Source of the DNA: Alteriqipengyuania lutimaris
GTDB taxonomy: Bacteria; Pseudomonadota; Alphaproteobacteria; Sphingomonadales; Sphingomonadaceae
Direction of reading: 5' to 3'
NCBI RefSeq assembly: GCF_003363135.1
Contig: NZ_QRBB01000001.1
Coordinates: forward strand, 1,240,001-1,304,000
DNA: 64,000 nucleotides
The translations under genes were made by a program, and so were the position numbers. Below, piece by piece: positions 8,733 through 16,576 of this stretch. Under the pieces are notes generated by a model. It saw only the letters and a program-made list of their open reading frames with translations, was not told where the DNA came from and ran no database searches. Position 1 is the first letter of the stretch; each line of letters opens with the position of its first letter.

Positions 8733-8921
8733 ATGTGGAGAATTTGGCTGATTTTCGATCCGCGCCGGGCACTGGTGGCACTGTTCGTGTTCCTGTTCGT
8801 CCTTGCGCTGCTGATCCACTTCATCCTGCTCAGCACCAACCGCTACAACTGGCTGGATGGCGCGGCGGCAGTTCCGGCGACCACCGCCGCAAGCACCGAG
8901 GCTCCGGTCCGGACCGGCTAG
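8733..8921 (+). CDS. pufA: Light-harvesting 1 alpha polypeptide PufA
   Basis: PufA is the alpha apoprotein of LH1. The 62-residue protein starts [20 protein letters not shown], the typical short cytoplasmic N-terminus of LH1 alpha chains. One membrane helix carries the ligand histidine in [16 protein letters not shown]. The C-terminal tail is rich in Ala, Thr and Pro. A good ribosome binding site (GAAGGAG) precedes the ATG. Co-transcribed with pufB; separated from pufL by a strong hairpin. Confidence 0.95.
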   Translation: MWRIWLIFDPRRALVALFVFLFVLALLIHFILLSTNRYNWLDGAAAVPATTAASTEAPVRTG

Positions 8922-8940
8922 AGAGCAGGTGACGCGACGA

Positions 8941-8964
8941 CGGGAGCGGGTTCGCCCGCTCCCG
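8941..8964 (+). promoter_or_regulatory. pufA-pufL intercistronic hairpin with UUCG loop
   Basis: A perfect 10-bp stem, CGGGAGCGGG with CCCGCTCCCG, closes a TTCG tetraloop, one of the most stable RNA hairpins possible. It lies 20 bp after the pufA stop, and a second small stem (AGCGC/GCGCT, about 8973-8986) follows. In Rhodobacter a hairpin in this place protects the pufBA segment from 3' decay and gives excess LH1 over reaction centre transcripts. The same role is inferred here. Confidence 0.8.
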
Positions 8965-9049
8965 GGGCCGATAGCGCTCAGGCGCTCCCGGCCGAGACCT
9001 CTGGGATGAACCAACAAGACCCGTCTGTGACGACGGGGAGGATGGACCT

Positions 9050-9874
9050 ATGGCGCTCCTGAGTTTCGAGCGGAAATACCGCGTGCGTGGCGGCACGTTG
9101 ATCGGGGGCGACCTGTTCGATTTCTGGGTGGGTCCCTTCTACGTCGGTTTCTTCGGCGTGACGGCGGCGATCAGTGCGCTGCTGGGCACCCTGCTGATCT
9201 TCGCCGCGGCCTCGCAGGGCCCGACCTGGAATCCGTGGCTCATCTCGATCGACCCTCCGCCGATCGAAGCGGGGCTGGCCGCCGCGCCGCTCAACGCGGG
9301 TGGATACTGGCAGATCATCACGGTCTGCGCGCTGATCGCCTTCGGGTCGTGGGCGCTGCGGCAGGTCGAAATCTGCCGCAAGCTGGGGATGGGGTACCAC
9401 GTGCCCATCGCCTTCAGTTTCGCCATACTGGCCTACGCGACGCTGGTCGTGTTCCGCCCGCTGTGGCTGGGGGCCTGGGGACATGGCTTCCCCTACGGGA
9501 TATTCTCGCACCTCGATTGGGTGTCGAACATCGGATACCAGTACGTCAATTTCCACTACAACCCGCTGCACATGGTCGCGATCACGTTCTTCTTCACGAC
9601 GAACCTCGCGCTCGCCCTGCACGGTGCGCTGGTGCTTTCGGCGGTGAACGTGCCCAAGGGCGAAGAGGTCAAGTCGCCGGAATACGAGGACACCTTCTTC
9701 CGCGACTTCATCGGCTATTCGATCGGCACCATCGGCATCCACCGGCTGGGCCTGCTCCTGGCGCTCAATGCCGGTTTCTGGAGTGCGGCCTGCATCATCA
9801 TTTCCGGTCCGCTGTTCGTGGGCAGCTGGCCCGACTGGTGGGACTGGTGGCGCACCATCCCGGTCTGGTCCTGA
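9050..9874 (+). CDS. pufL: Photosynthetic reaction centre L subunit PufL
   Basis: PufL, with PufM, forms the membrane core that binds the special pair, accessory bacteriochlorophylls, bacteriopheophytins, quinones and iron. The 274-residue protein begins [20 protein letters not shown], the family N-terminus. It has five hydrophobic helices and the conserved [19 protein letters not shown] and NPLHMVAI segments with ligand histidines. GGGGAGG lies before the ATG. pufM follows 13 bp downstream. Confidence 0.97.
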   Translation: MALLSFERKYRVRGGTLIGGDLFDFWVGPFYVGFFGVTAAISALLGTLLIFAAASQGPTWNPWLISIDPPPIEAGLAAAPLNAGGYWQIITVCALIAFGSWALRQVEICRKLGMGYHVPIAFSFAILAYATLVVFRPLWLGAWGHGFPYGIFSHLDWVSNIGYQYVNFHYNPLHMVAITFFFTTNLALALHGALVLSAVNVPKGEEVKSPEYEDTFFRDFIGYSIGTIGIHRLGLLLALNAGFWSAACIIISGPLFVGSWPDWWDWWRTIPVWS

Positions 9875-9887
9875 GGAGGAGGCGATA

Positions 9888-10811
9888 ATGTCACGCTATT
9901 ACAACATCTTCACCCAGGTCCAGCTCGACGGCCCGGCAGAGATGGGCATCGACCTGCCCTTCGCCGACGAGCCGCGCATCCCGCTGCACTGGAATGCCCA
10001 CTGGTTCGGCAAGCTCGGCCAGGCGCAGTTCGGACCGATCTATCTCGGCTGGCTCGGCCTTGCGTCCTGCATATTCGGCTTTCTCGCGATCTCGATCATC
10101 GGCTGGAACATGCTCGCCTCGGTCGGCTGGAGCCCGATCGCCTTCATGCGCGAGTTCTTCTGGCTGTCGCTCGACCCGCCGGGACCCGAGTACGGCTTCT
10201 CGCCCTTCGTTCCGCTGGCCGAAGGCGGCTGGTTCATCCTGACCGGCTTCTTCCTCACCATCTCGGTGCTGCTGTGGTGGGCGCGGACCTATCGCCGGGC
10301 AAAGGCGCTCGGCATGGGGCTGCATGTCAGCTGGGCCTTCGCCAGCGCGATCTGGCTGTTCCTCGTGCTCGGCTTCATCCGCCCGATGCTGATGGGCAGC
10401 TGGTCCGAGGCGGTGCCTTACGGCATTTTCCCGCATCTCGACTGGACCAACAATTTCTCGCTGGTCCACGGCAACCTGTTCTACAACCCGTTCCACTGCC
10501 TCTCGATCGTGTTCCTCTATGGCTCGGCGCTGCTGTTCGCGATGCACGGGGCTACGATCCTCGCGGTCGGCCGCTATGGCGGGGAGCGCGAGATCGAGCA
10601 GATCACCGATCGCGGGACCGCGGCGGAGCGTGCGGGCCTGTTCTGGCGCTGGACGATGGGCTTCAACGCTTCGATGGAATCGATCCACCGCTGGGCCTGG
10701 TGGTTCGCGATCCTGACCACGCTGACCGGCGGGATCGGGATCCTGCTGTCGGGCACGGTGGTCGACAACTGGTACGTGTGGGCACAGGAACACCACTACG
10801 CCCCCAGCTGA
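9888..10811 (+). CDS. pufM: Photosynthetic reaction centre M subunit PufM
   Basis: PufM pairs with PufL in the type II reaction centre. The ATG at 9888 ([20 protein letters not shown]) gives 307 residues; the frame is open further upstream only inside pufL. Conserved segments include [42 protein letters not shown] (histidine ligand), [20 protein letters not shown] and the quinone/iron region [10 protein letters not shown] terminator follows after about 27 bp and no pufC cytochrome gene is present, so the reaction centre must be reduced by a soluble or membrane carrier encoded elsewhere. Confidence 0.97.
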   Translation: MSRYYNIFTQVQLDGPAEMGIDLPFADEPRIPLHWNAHWFGKLGQAQFGPIYLGWLGLASCIFGFLAISIIGWNMLASVGWSPIAFMREFFWLSLDPPGPEYGFSPFVPLAEGGWFILTGFFLTISVLLWWARTYRRAKALGMGLHVSWAFASAIWLFLVLGFIRPMLMGSWSEAVPYGIFPHLDWTNNFSLVHGNLFYNPFHCLSIVFLYGSALLFAMHGATILAVGRYGGEREIEQITDRGTAAERAGLFWRWTMGFNASMESIHRWAWWFAILTTLTGGIGILLSGTVVDNWYVWAQEHHYAPS

Positions 10812-10838
10812 GCGAAGGGGTTCGAAGCTGCACAAGAG

Positions 10839-10865
10839 GAGCCCGGCCTGCTGGTCGGGCTCTTT
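10839..10865 (+). terminator. Terminator after pufM
   Basis: GAGCCCG pairs with CGGGCTC around a 10-base loop, followed by TTTGCTTTTTG: a rho-independent terminator ending the bchC-puf operon. The leftward gene at 10882 converges on it. Confidence 0.8.
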
Positions 10866-10881
10866 GCTTTTTGTGGTTGTG

Positions 10882-11130
10882 CTATCCGCGGGTCCGGGCG
10901 CGCAGGTCGATGAGGTGGAGCGGGAAGGCGAGCGCTACTGGCAGCGCGATCCAGTACCACTCCGCACCGACCAGCGCGGCGCGCAGGCCCAGCACGATCA
11001 GCGCGGCGGGGCCGAGCAGGCGGGCCAGCTCCGCCGTCCGCCATCCGCGCAGCCGCAGCAGCACGGCCTCCGCCGCCAGCACTGCGAGGACCACGTCCGC
11101 CGCGTGACCGGTTTCGAAAAGCCATTGCAT
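10882..11130 (-). CDS. Small membrane protein of the photosynthesis cluster, unknown function
   Basis: An 82-residue protein starting MQWLFETGHAADVVLAVLAA with two or three hydrophobic stretches separated by Arg-rich loops (RLRGWRTAEL) and a basic tail (DLRARTRG). I do not recognise a family. The ATG at 11130 is preceded by AGGGCGACC; a TTG just upstream would add one residue. It lies 10 bp after tspO in the same direction and is probably the last gene of the ppaA-to-tspO strand. Location suggests a pigment or membrane role, but nothing in the sequence proves it. Confidence 0.6.
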   Translation of the reverse strand: MQWLFETGHAADVVLAVLAAEAVLLRLRGWRTAELARLLGPAALIVLGLRAALVGAEWYWIALPVALAFPLHLIDLRARTRG

Positions 11131-11140
11131 CAAGGTCGCC

Positions 11141-11620
11141 CTAGAACGGACCGTTGAGCTCGACCACGCTCCAGTTGAGCGCGCCGGCGATCGTGACCCA
11201 GACGAGGTAGGGCACCAGCGCGAGTCCCGCGACGCGCGAATAGCGGGCGCAGAACAGGATCAGCGCGGCGACCGAGAGCCACAGCAGCATCAGTTCCGCA
11301 AAGGCCCAGTCGGGCCGCTGCATGCGAAAGAAGATCAGGCTCCACAGCACATTGAGGAAGCCGTTCAACGCGAACAGGCCGATCACGGTGTCGGCCACGC
11401 GCGAATTGGGCGCCGCGCGCCATGCGCTGACCGCTGCCAGCGCGGCGAGCGCGAAGATCGCGGTCCACGCGATCGGGAAGACGAAGCTCGGCGGGCTCCA
11501 GTCGGGCTTTTCGAGGCCCTGGTACCACGGCCCCAGATCGGTGATCGTCCCGCCCAGCATAGCAATGCCCAGCGCCGCGACGCCCGCCACGATGATCGGC
11601 AATACCCAGCTGCGACCCAT
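11141..11620 (-). CDS. tspO: TspO/MBR family tryptophan-rich sensory protein
   Basis: TspO is a five-helix membrane protein that binds porphyrins. In Rhodobacter it acts as an oxygen-linked negative modulator of photosynthesis genes. The 159-residue protein has the family signatures WYQGLEKPDWSPPSFVFPIA, LNVLWSLIFF and ALNWSVVELN, with many conserved tryptophans. It follows bchP by 27 bp on the same strand, a usual place for it in sphingomonad photosynthesis clusters. Its presence beside the pigment genes suggests control of tetrapyrrole flux. Confidence 0.92.
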   Translation of the reverse strand: MGRSWVLPIIVAGVAALGIAMLGGTITDLGPWYQGLEKPDWSPPSFVFPIAWTAIFALAALAAVSAWRAAPNSRVADTVIGLFALNGFLNVLWSLIFFRMQRPDWAFAELMLLWLSVAALILFCARYSRVAGLALVPYLVWVTIAGALNWSVVELNGPF

Positions 11621-11647
11621 CAGGCGCCGATCTTCATGCGGGAGCCC

Positions 11648-12841
11648 TCATGCCGCAGCCCTGAGGCCGAGCAGGTGCGCGCAATCCTTCAGGAAGATGC
11701 GCATATGCGCGGCAGGCCGCGCGCGCACGAGCCGCTTGTTCATGTAGGCCTCCCACGTCAGCTGCTGCACGTCGCGGTCGGCGCACATGGTCACGAAACG
11801 CTCGCGCCGCTTGTCGCTCGAATACCAGAAATGCTGCATCATGCCGAGGATCCAGAACACCTTGCCGTGCTCGCGCATGAAGGCCTTGCGCGCTTGCCTG
11901 AGCGCGGCGGGTTGCCCGGTGGCGAGGAACTGCTCGGCCGCCTGTGCCACGCAGCGCCCGCCCATCATCGCGTAGTAGATCCCCTCGCCACTGGCGGGGG
12001 CGACCACGCCTGCGGCATCGCCCGCGACGATCACGTCCGCACCATTGTCCCACCGCTTAAGCGGTTTGAGCGGGATCGGCGCGCCTTCGCGGCGGATCGT
12101 CTCGCAGCCGTCGAGATGCAGGTCGCCGCGCATCCGCGCGACCGCGCCGCGTAAGCTGAAGCCCTTGTTCGCGCTGCCCACGCCGACACTCGCGGTCTCG
12201 CCATGCGGGAAGACCCAGGCGTAGAAATCGGGCGAGAGGTGCCCCTGATAGAAGACGTCGCAGCGCGAGCCGTCGAAACCTTCACTATCGTTGGCAGGCG
12301 ACCGGATGATCTCGTGATAGGCGAAGACGCATTTCATCCGCTCCGCCCCCGCGATGTTCTGCGCCGCGACGGTCGAGCGCGCGCCGTCGGCGCCGATCAC
12401 GAGCCGGGTGCGCACCCGTTGCAGCTCGCCGCCGCGTCGTTTGCGGTAGCAGACCGTCGAGGGTTGGCCTTCCTCGCGCTCGATCGTCTCGAAGGTGCCG
12501 GTGCGCCGCTCGGCCCCCGCCTGCGCGGCACGGGTCCGCAGCCATTCGTCGAACACGTCGCGGTCGACCATGCCGACATAGCCGATCTCGCCCACCGGCA
12601 TGTCCACCTTGCGGTCCGAGGGGGCGATCATCCGGGCCGAGCGCGCGCGGGCGACCAGCAGGCTTTGCGGTACGTCGAAATCCTTCAGCAGGCGCGGGGG
12701 CACCGCGCCGCCGCAGGGCTTGATCCGGCCCGCCCGGTCGAGGAGCAGCACGCGCCGCCCGGCATCCGCCAGGTCCTTCGCGATCGTCGCCCCGGAAGGC
12801 CCTCCGCCGACCACCACTGCGTCGTAGATGTCCTGTGTCAT
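11648..12841 (-). CDS. bchP: Geranylgeranyl reductase BchP
   Basis: BchP reduces the geranylgeranyl tail of bacteriochlorophyll to phytyl in three steps. The 397-residue flavoprotein has an N-terminal FAD motif (VVVGGGPSGATIAKDLADAG, residues about 8-27), CGGAVPPRLL, the middle VIGADGARS and the VIVAGDAAGVVAPASGEGI second FAD region. The start at 12841 overlaps the stop of the pucC-like gene as ATGA; a much longer open frame continues upstream inside that gene and is spurious. Confidence 0.94.
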   Translation of the reverse strand: MTQDIYDAVVVGGGPSGATIAKDLADAGRRVLLLDRAGRIKPCGGAVPPRLLKDFDVPQSLLVARARSARMIAPSDRKVDMPVGEIGYVGMVDRDVFDEWLRTRAAQAGAERRTGTFETIEREEGQPSTVCYRKRRGGELQRVRTRLVIGADGARSTVAAQNIAGAERMKCVFAYHEIIRSPANDSEGFDGSRCDVFYQGHLSPDFYAWVFPHGETASVGVGSANKGFSLRGAVARMRGDLHLDGCETIRREGAPIPLKPLKRWDNGADVIVAGDAAGVVAPASGEGIYYAMMGGRCVAQAAEQFLATGQPAALRQARKAFMREHGKVFWILGMMQHFWYSSDKRRERFVTMCADRDVQQLTWEAYMNKRLVRARPAAHMRIFLKDCAHLLGLRAAA

Positions 12842-14175
12842 GCCGCTGCCACTCCCTCTCTGGCCCGTACTGGTGCGCGCCGTTTTGCCTGGACCGCGAG
12901 CATCGCGGCGAGGATGAAGAGCGAGGCTTCGAGTGCGAAGATCAGCTGGAAGGCGACGCCGTCCTGCCCCGCGACCCGCCGCGCAATATCGACGCCGATC
13001 GCGCCGCCCAGGCCGCCGAGGCCGAAGGCGATCGCCTGCGCCGCGCCCCACACGCCCATCCGCACGCCCTCGCGCGTCTTTTCTCCCGCGCCCGCCAGCC
13101 CCATCATCGCTCCGATGGCGGAGACTGCGAAGACGCCGTTGCAAAAGCCGAGGACGAAGACATTGGCGGCGAGTGGCCAGCCCGGCCCCGCCAGCGCGGC
13201 GATGGCCAGTCCGAAAAGCGCAATTCCTGATCCCGCGCAGCCCGCGACGATCCACAGGCGGAGGTCGACCGGCAGCCGTCCGGCAAAGGCGCTGCCGCCG
13301 ATCCCGGCAAGGATCATGCCCACCAGCACGCCGCCGTGCTGAAGCCCCGAAAGCTGCGTCGACTCGCCGGGGCTCATGCCGAAGACGAGGCCCGCAAAAG
13401 GCTCGAGGATCAGGTCCTGCATCGAATAGGCGAGCATCGAGACGAAGATCAGCACGGTGAAACGGCGCGCAGCGGTCTCCTGCATTATCTCGCGCAGTGC
13501 ATCGGCGAAGCCGGGGGCATCCCCCCGATCCCGATCCGCGAAGTCGGCCATGGCACGCGGTTCGAGGCGCCAGATCGCGGCGCATGCCAGCGCGAAGGCG
13601 GCCAGCGCGACTCCGTTCGCCACGGCAGCGAGGCGCGCCTGCGAAAAGGGATCGAGCAGCGCGCCCGCGACGCCCGCGGCGACCACGATCCCGGCGATCA
13701 TCATCGTCCAGGTCACCGCCGCCGCGGCAGCGCGCCTTTCGGGGACGACGCCCGAGGCGAGCAGCGCGAGCATCGATGTGCCCGCCGCGCCCACGCCCGC
13801 GCCGATCATCGTGAAGGCCAGCACCGCGAGTGCGCCACCGGTGAGCGCATCATCGGGCAAGAGCACGGTCGCGCGCACCGCCAGCAGCGCTCCGCCCGCG
13901 AGCACCGCCATGCCGCCGACGATCCACGGCGTGCGGCTGCGCCCGTGATCCGATCCATGCCCCCAGAGCGGCCGCGCGAGCTGCACCGCATAGTGCCACG
14001 CGACCAGCCCGGCGGGAATCGCGGCGGCGAGCGCATATTCGACCACCATCACGCGGTTGAGCAGCGATGCCGCCAGCATCACGATCGCACCGATGGATGC
14101 CTGGACGAGGCCGAGGCGGATGATGGAGAACCACCCGAGGCCGGTCGAGTCAGAACGGGGCAGGGCGGGGGCCAT
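12838..14175 (-). CDS. pucC: PucC-family light-harvesting assembly transporter
   Basis: A 445-residue, about 12-helix major-facilitator-type protein of the PucC/LhaA group (bacteriochlorophyll delivery). Evidence is RLGLVQASIGAIVMLAASLL and LNRVMVVEYALAAAIPAGLV near the N-terminus, which closely parallel LhaA at 26290 (LTGTLNRVMIVELSIPAGLV), plus FAGLVFGMSPGESTQLSG. The start ATG at 14175 (MAPALPRSDS) overlaps the bchG stop; bchP overlaps at the 3' end. The name follows its usual bchP-pucC-bchG position; no pucBA genes are in the window, so its client may be LH1 or the BchG product. Confidence 0.85.
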   Translation of the reverse strand: MAPALPRSDSTGLGWFSIIRLGLVQASIGAIVMLAASLLNRVMVVEYALAAAIPAGLVAWHYAVQLARPLWGHGSDHGRSRTPWIVGGMAVLAGGALLAVRATVLLPDDALTGGALAVLAFTMIGAGVGAAGTSMLALLASGVVPERRAAAAAVTWTMMIAGIVVAAGVAGALLDPFSQARLAAVANGVALAAFALACAAIWRLEPRAMADFADRDRGDAPGFADALREIMQETAARRFTVLIFVSMLAYSMQDLILEPFAGLVFGMSPGESTQLSGLQHGGVLVGMILAGIGGSAFAGRLPVDLRLWIVAGCAGSGIALFGLAIAALAGPGWPLAANVFVLGFCNGVFAVSAIGAMMGLAGAGEKTREGVRMGVWGAAQAIAFGLGGLGGAIGVDIARRVAGQDGVAFQLIFALEASLFILAAMLAVQAKRRAPVRAREGVAAA

Positions 14176-15077
14176 CAGATATAGCCCCCGAGGCCCAGCC
14201 CGGCCGCGAGCATGCCGAGGACATAGAGCGTAACGCCGGTGGTGCCGTACCACGGGGCGTGCTTCGCCGGATTGCGCAGCAGTCGCGGCATGAGCGCGAA
14301 CTGCCCGGCGAGCAGCGCGGCGACGATCGCGCCCGAAAGCGTGTGCCCCCATGCGAAGAGCAGTGCGATGACGATGGCCTGCGTCACCACCATGGTCGCG
14401 CAGGCGAGCAGGCTCGCATTACGCACGCCGAGCGTGACGGGAAGCGAGCGCAGTCCGGTCGTGCGGTCGCCTTCGACCGCCTTGAAATCGTTCAGCGTCA
14501 TGATCCCGTGCGCGCCGAGCGAATAGAGGATCAGGATGGTCAGGACGGAAGGCGCGGGCATCGCGCCGAGCATCACGGCGGCCCCGGTGAACCAGCTCAG
14601 CCCTTCATAGGTCAGACCCACCACTGCCGGGCCCCACCAGCCGCTCGCCTTCAGGCGGAAGGGCGGGGCGCTGTAGGCCCAGGCGAGCGCGAGGCCGACG
14701 GCCGCTGCACCCAGTACGAGCGGACCCAGCGCCGGTGCCAGCAGCAGCGACAGCAGCGTTCCGGCAATGGCGATGGCGAGGCCCCAGCGGCCCGCGACCC
14801 TGCCCGAGGGAATCGGGCGGTCCGGCTCGTTGATCGCGTCGACGTGCCGGTCGAACCAGTCGTTGACCGCCTGGCTGGTGCCGCACACCATCGGGCCGGC
14901 CAGCAGCACGCCGCACGCGACCAGCAGCCAGCGCCTGTCGACCGCCGCGCCGGACGACACGACCCCGACCGCGAAGGCCCACATCGGCGGAAACCAGGTG
15001 ATGGGTTTGAGCAGCGCGAGGACATCGCGGGCCGCAGGCGGCGGCGACGTCCGGAAAGTGAGCGCCGATCGTTCCAT
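14175..15077 (-). CDS. bchG: Bacteriochlorophyll synthase BchG
   Basis: BchG esterifies bacteriochlorophyllide a with geranylgeranyl pyrophosphate in the membrane. The 300-residue UbiA-type prenyltransferase has the first Asp-rich motif (NDWFDRHVDAINEPDRPIPS), the second loop (LKASGWWGPAVVGLTYEGLS) and NDFKAVEGDRTTGLRSLPV, with about eight hydrophobic helices. It leads the leftward bchG-pucC-bchP-tspO run and has its own promoter candidate 67 bp after ppsR. Confidence 0.95.
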   Translation of the reverse strand: MERSALTFRTSPPPAARDVLALLKPITWFPPMWAFAVGVVSSGAAVDRRWLLVACGVLLAGPMVCGTSQAVNDWFDRHVDAINEPDRPIPSGRVAGRWGLAIAIAGTLLSLLLAPALGPLVLGAAAVGLALAWAYSAPPFRLKASGWWGPAVVGLTYEGLSWFTGAAVMLGAMPAPSVLTILILYSLGAHGIMTLNDFKAVEGDRTTGLRSLPVTLGVRNASLLACATMVVTQAIVIALLFAWGHTLSGAIVAALLAGQFALMPRLLRNPAKHAPWYGTTGVTLYVLGMLAAGLGLGGYI

Positions 15078-15083
15078 GCGCCG

Positions 15084-15124
15084 AGGTTATGCCCCTCGCA
15101 CGGCACCGTCAAACTGTTTTGACG
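15084..15124 (-). promoter_or_regulatory. bchG promoter with palindrome over the -35 box
   Basis: Read leftward, TTGACG (15112-15107) and TAACCT (15089-15084) are separated by 17 bp, a good sigma-70-type promoter for bchG. An 18-bp inverted repeat, CGTCAAACTGTTTTGACG (15107-15124), covers the -35 box. It is not the TGT-N12-ACA PpsR consensus, so it may bind another regulator or be a variant site. Confidence 0.55.
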
Positions 15125-15143
15125 CTCGATCTGTCAGGTTTGA

Positions 15144-16562
15144 TTATCTGGCGTCTTCGCCCTGCTTGCCCAGACCATAGCGGTTGAGCTTGGAATAGAG
15201 GCTCTGCCGGCTCAGGCCGAGGATTTCGGCGGCGGAGGCGCGATTGTCCGACGTGTAGAGCAGCGCGGCCTCGATACACAGTCGCTCGATCAGGTCGGTG
15301 CTTTCGCGCACGATGTCCTTCAGCGGCATGCGCCCGACCAGATCGGTCAGTTCGTCGACCGAGCGGGGCAGGTCTTCGCCACCCGTCGCGACTTCGCGCA
15401 AGCGGCGGGCGACGGGGCGGATGACGAAGCCGAAATAGCGCGGATCCTCCTGCGTCGCGACGGCCGAAATCTCGACCGGCTCTTCGGACGTGCCGCCGAT
15501 CGATCGGACCACGCTGGTCACGTTGCGGGCGACTCCGTCCTTCTCCATCTGGCCCGCGATCAGATCCAGATCGATCCCCGGCCGGCCGAGCAGGCGCGAC
15601 AGCGACCGCCCGCTCAGCTGTTCCTCGCTCGCGGCCTCGACCAGTTCGACGAAGGCCGCGTTGGCGCGCAGGATGCGCATGTCCGCATCGGCGAGGACGA
15701 AGGCGTCGGGCATGGTCTCGACGATTTCGGACAGGTGGTGGTCGTCGCGCACGGGATGCTCGTCGACCGGAGTGACGATCAGCAGGAGGTATTGGCGGCG
15801 ATTCTGGCTGAACCCCGTCGCCGCGACGGTCACTTCGCGGTTGCTCCTGGAAAGCCTGGCTTGAAGCGGCGTGGCCGAATCCGAACCGAGCGCGGCGCCG
15901 AGCTGGGTGGTCAGCGAATCGCGCGAGGAGGAATCGAACAGGCCGCCCAGCTTCTTGCCGGGCAGGCTGTCTGCACGTGCGCCGGCCAGTCTTTCGGCGG
16001 CGGGGTTCGCTTCGCGGATACGATGGCTGTCCGCCTCGACGATCAGCACGGCCTCGCGCGACCGTTCGAACAGCATACGGTAGCGTGCCTCGAGCTGGCG
16101 CATCCGCATGTAGTCGCGTTCCAGCGCCTGCTGCACCTGCAATAACCGCTGCTGCGTGCGCGCAACGTCGCGCAGGTCGCGGCCGAAGGCGAGGTGGCGG
16201 CCGTTGCCGAGTCCGACCAGCGAATAGCGCACCGGTACGTCGCCGTCGGTCGTGGGATGGTTGACCTGTCGCCAGCGATGCGACTCGCCCTTGCGGGCCG
16301 CGGCGAGCATTTCCATCAGCTTGGGGCGGCTTTCGATCGTGACCGTTTCGAGCCAGTTGGTGCCCGTCCAGTCCTCGAATTCCGGGAATTCGCGCAGGTC
16401 GATCGCGCTGTCGAGGATGTCGCCGGTGTCGTCGATGACCAGCGCGATGTCGCCCGCGACGATGGCGAGGCGCTGCGCGGCATCGGCATCGAGCGCGCCG
16501 AAGACGTCCGCGCTGTCTGCGAACGAGCGTTCCGCGTCACTACCGTGCTTCTTGGTCAGCAT
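15144..16562 (-). CDS. ppsR: Photosynthesis gene repressor PpsR/CrtJ
   Basis: PpsR represses bch, crt and puf genes under aerobic or bright conditions. The 472-residue protein has PAS-like domains (first about residues 30-140, second near YRMLFERSREAVLIVEADSH, third near ETMPDAFVLADADMRILRAN). A Q-linker-like coiled stretch (TQQRLLQVQQALERDYMRMR) and a C-terminal FIS-type helix-turn-helix (SAAEILGLSRQSLYSKLNRY) are present. It has one cysteine (about residue 429, IERLCIEAAL), matching the helix-turn-helix cysteine of CrtJ; the second redox cysteine is missing. The ATG at 16562 is preceded by GGGGTGAG; longer frames run into ppaA. Follows ppaA by 14 bp. Confidence 0.95.
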   Translation of the reverse strand: MLTKKHGSDAERSFADSADVFGALDADAAQRLAIVAGDIALVIDDTGDILDSAIDLREFPEFEDWTGTNWLETVTIESRPKLMEMLAAARKGESHRWRQVNHPTTDGDVPVRYSLVGLGNGRHLAFGRDLRDVARTQQRLLQVQQALERDYMRMRQLEARYRMLFERSREAVLIVEADSHRIREANPAAERLAGARADSLPGKKLGGLFDSSSRDSLTTQLGAALGSDSATPLQARLSRSNREVTVAATGFSQNRRQYLLLIVTPVDEHPVRDDHHLSEIVETMPDAFVLADADMRILRANAAFVELVEAASEEQLSGRSLSRLLGRPGIDLDLIAGQMEKDGVARNVTSVVRSIGGTSEEPVEISAVATQEDPRYFGFVIRPVARRLREVATGGEDLPRSVDELTDLVGRMPLKDIVRESTDLIERLCIEAALLYTSDNRASAAEILGLSRQSLYSKLNRYGLGKQGEDAR

Positions 16563-16576
16563 TGGATACTCACCCC

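Noticed and set aside
11648-13585. A 645-residue frame suggesting a BchP fusion to an N-terminal extension
   Set aside because: The extra N-terminal part is an out-of-frame reading of the pucC-like gene; bchP starts at 12841 with the normal ATGA overlap.
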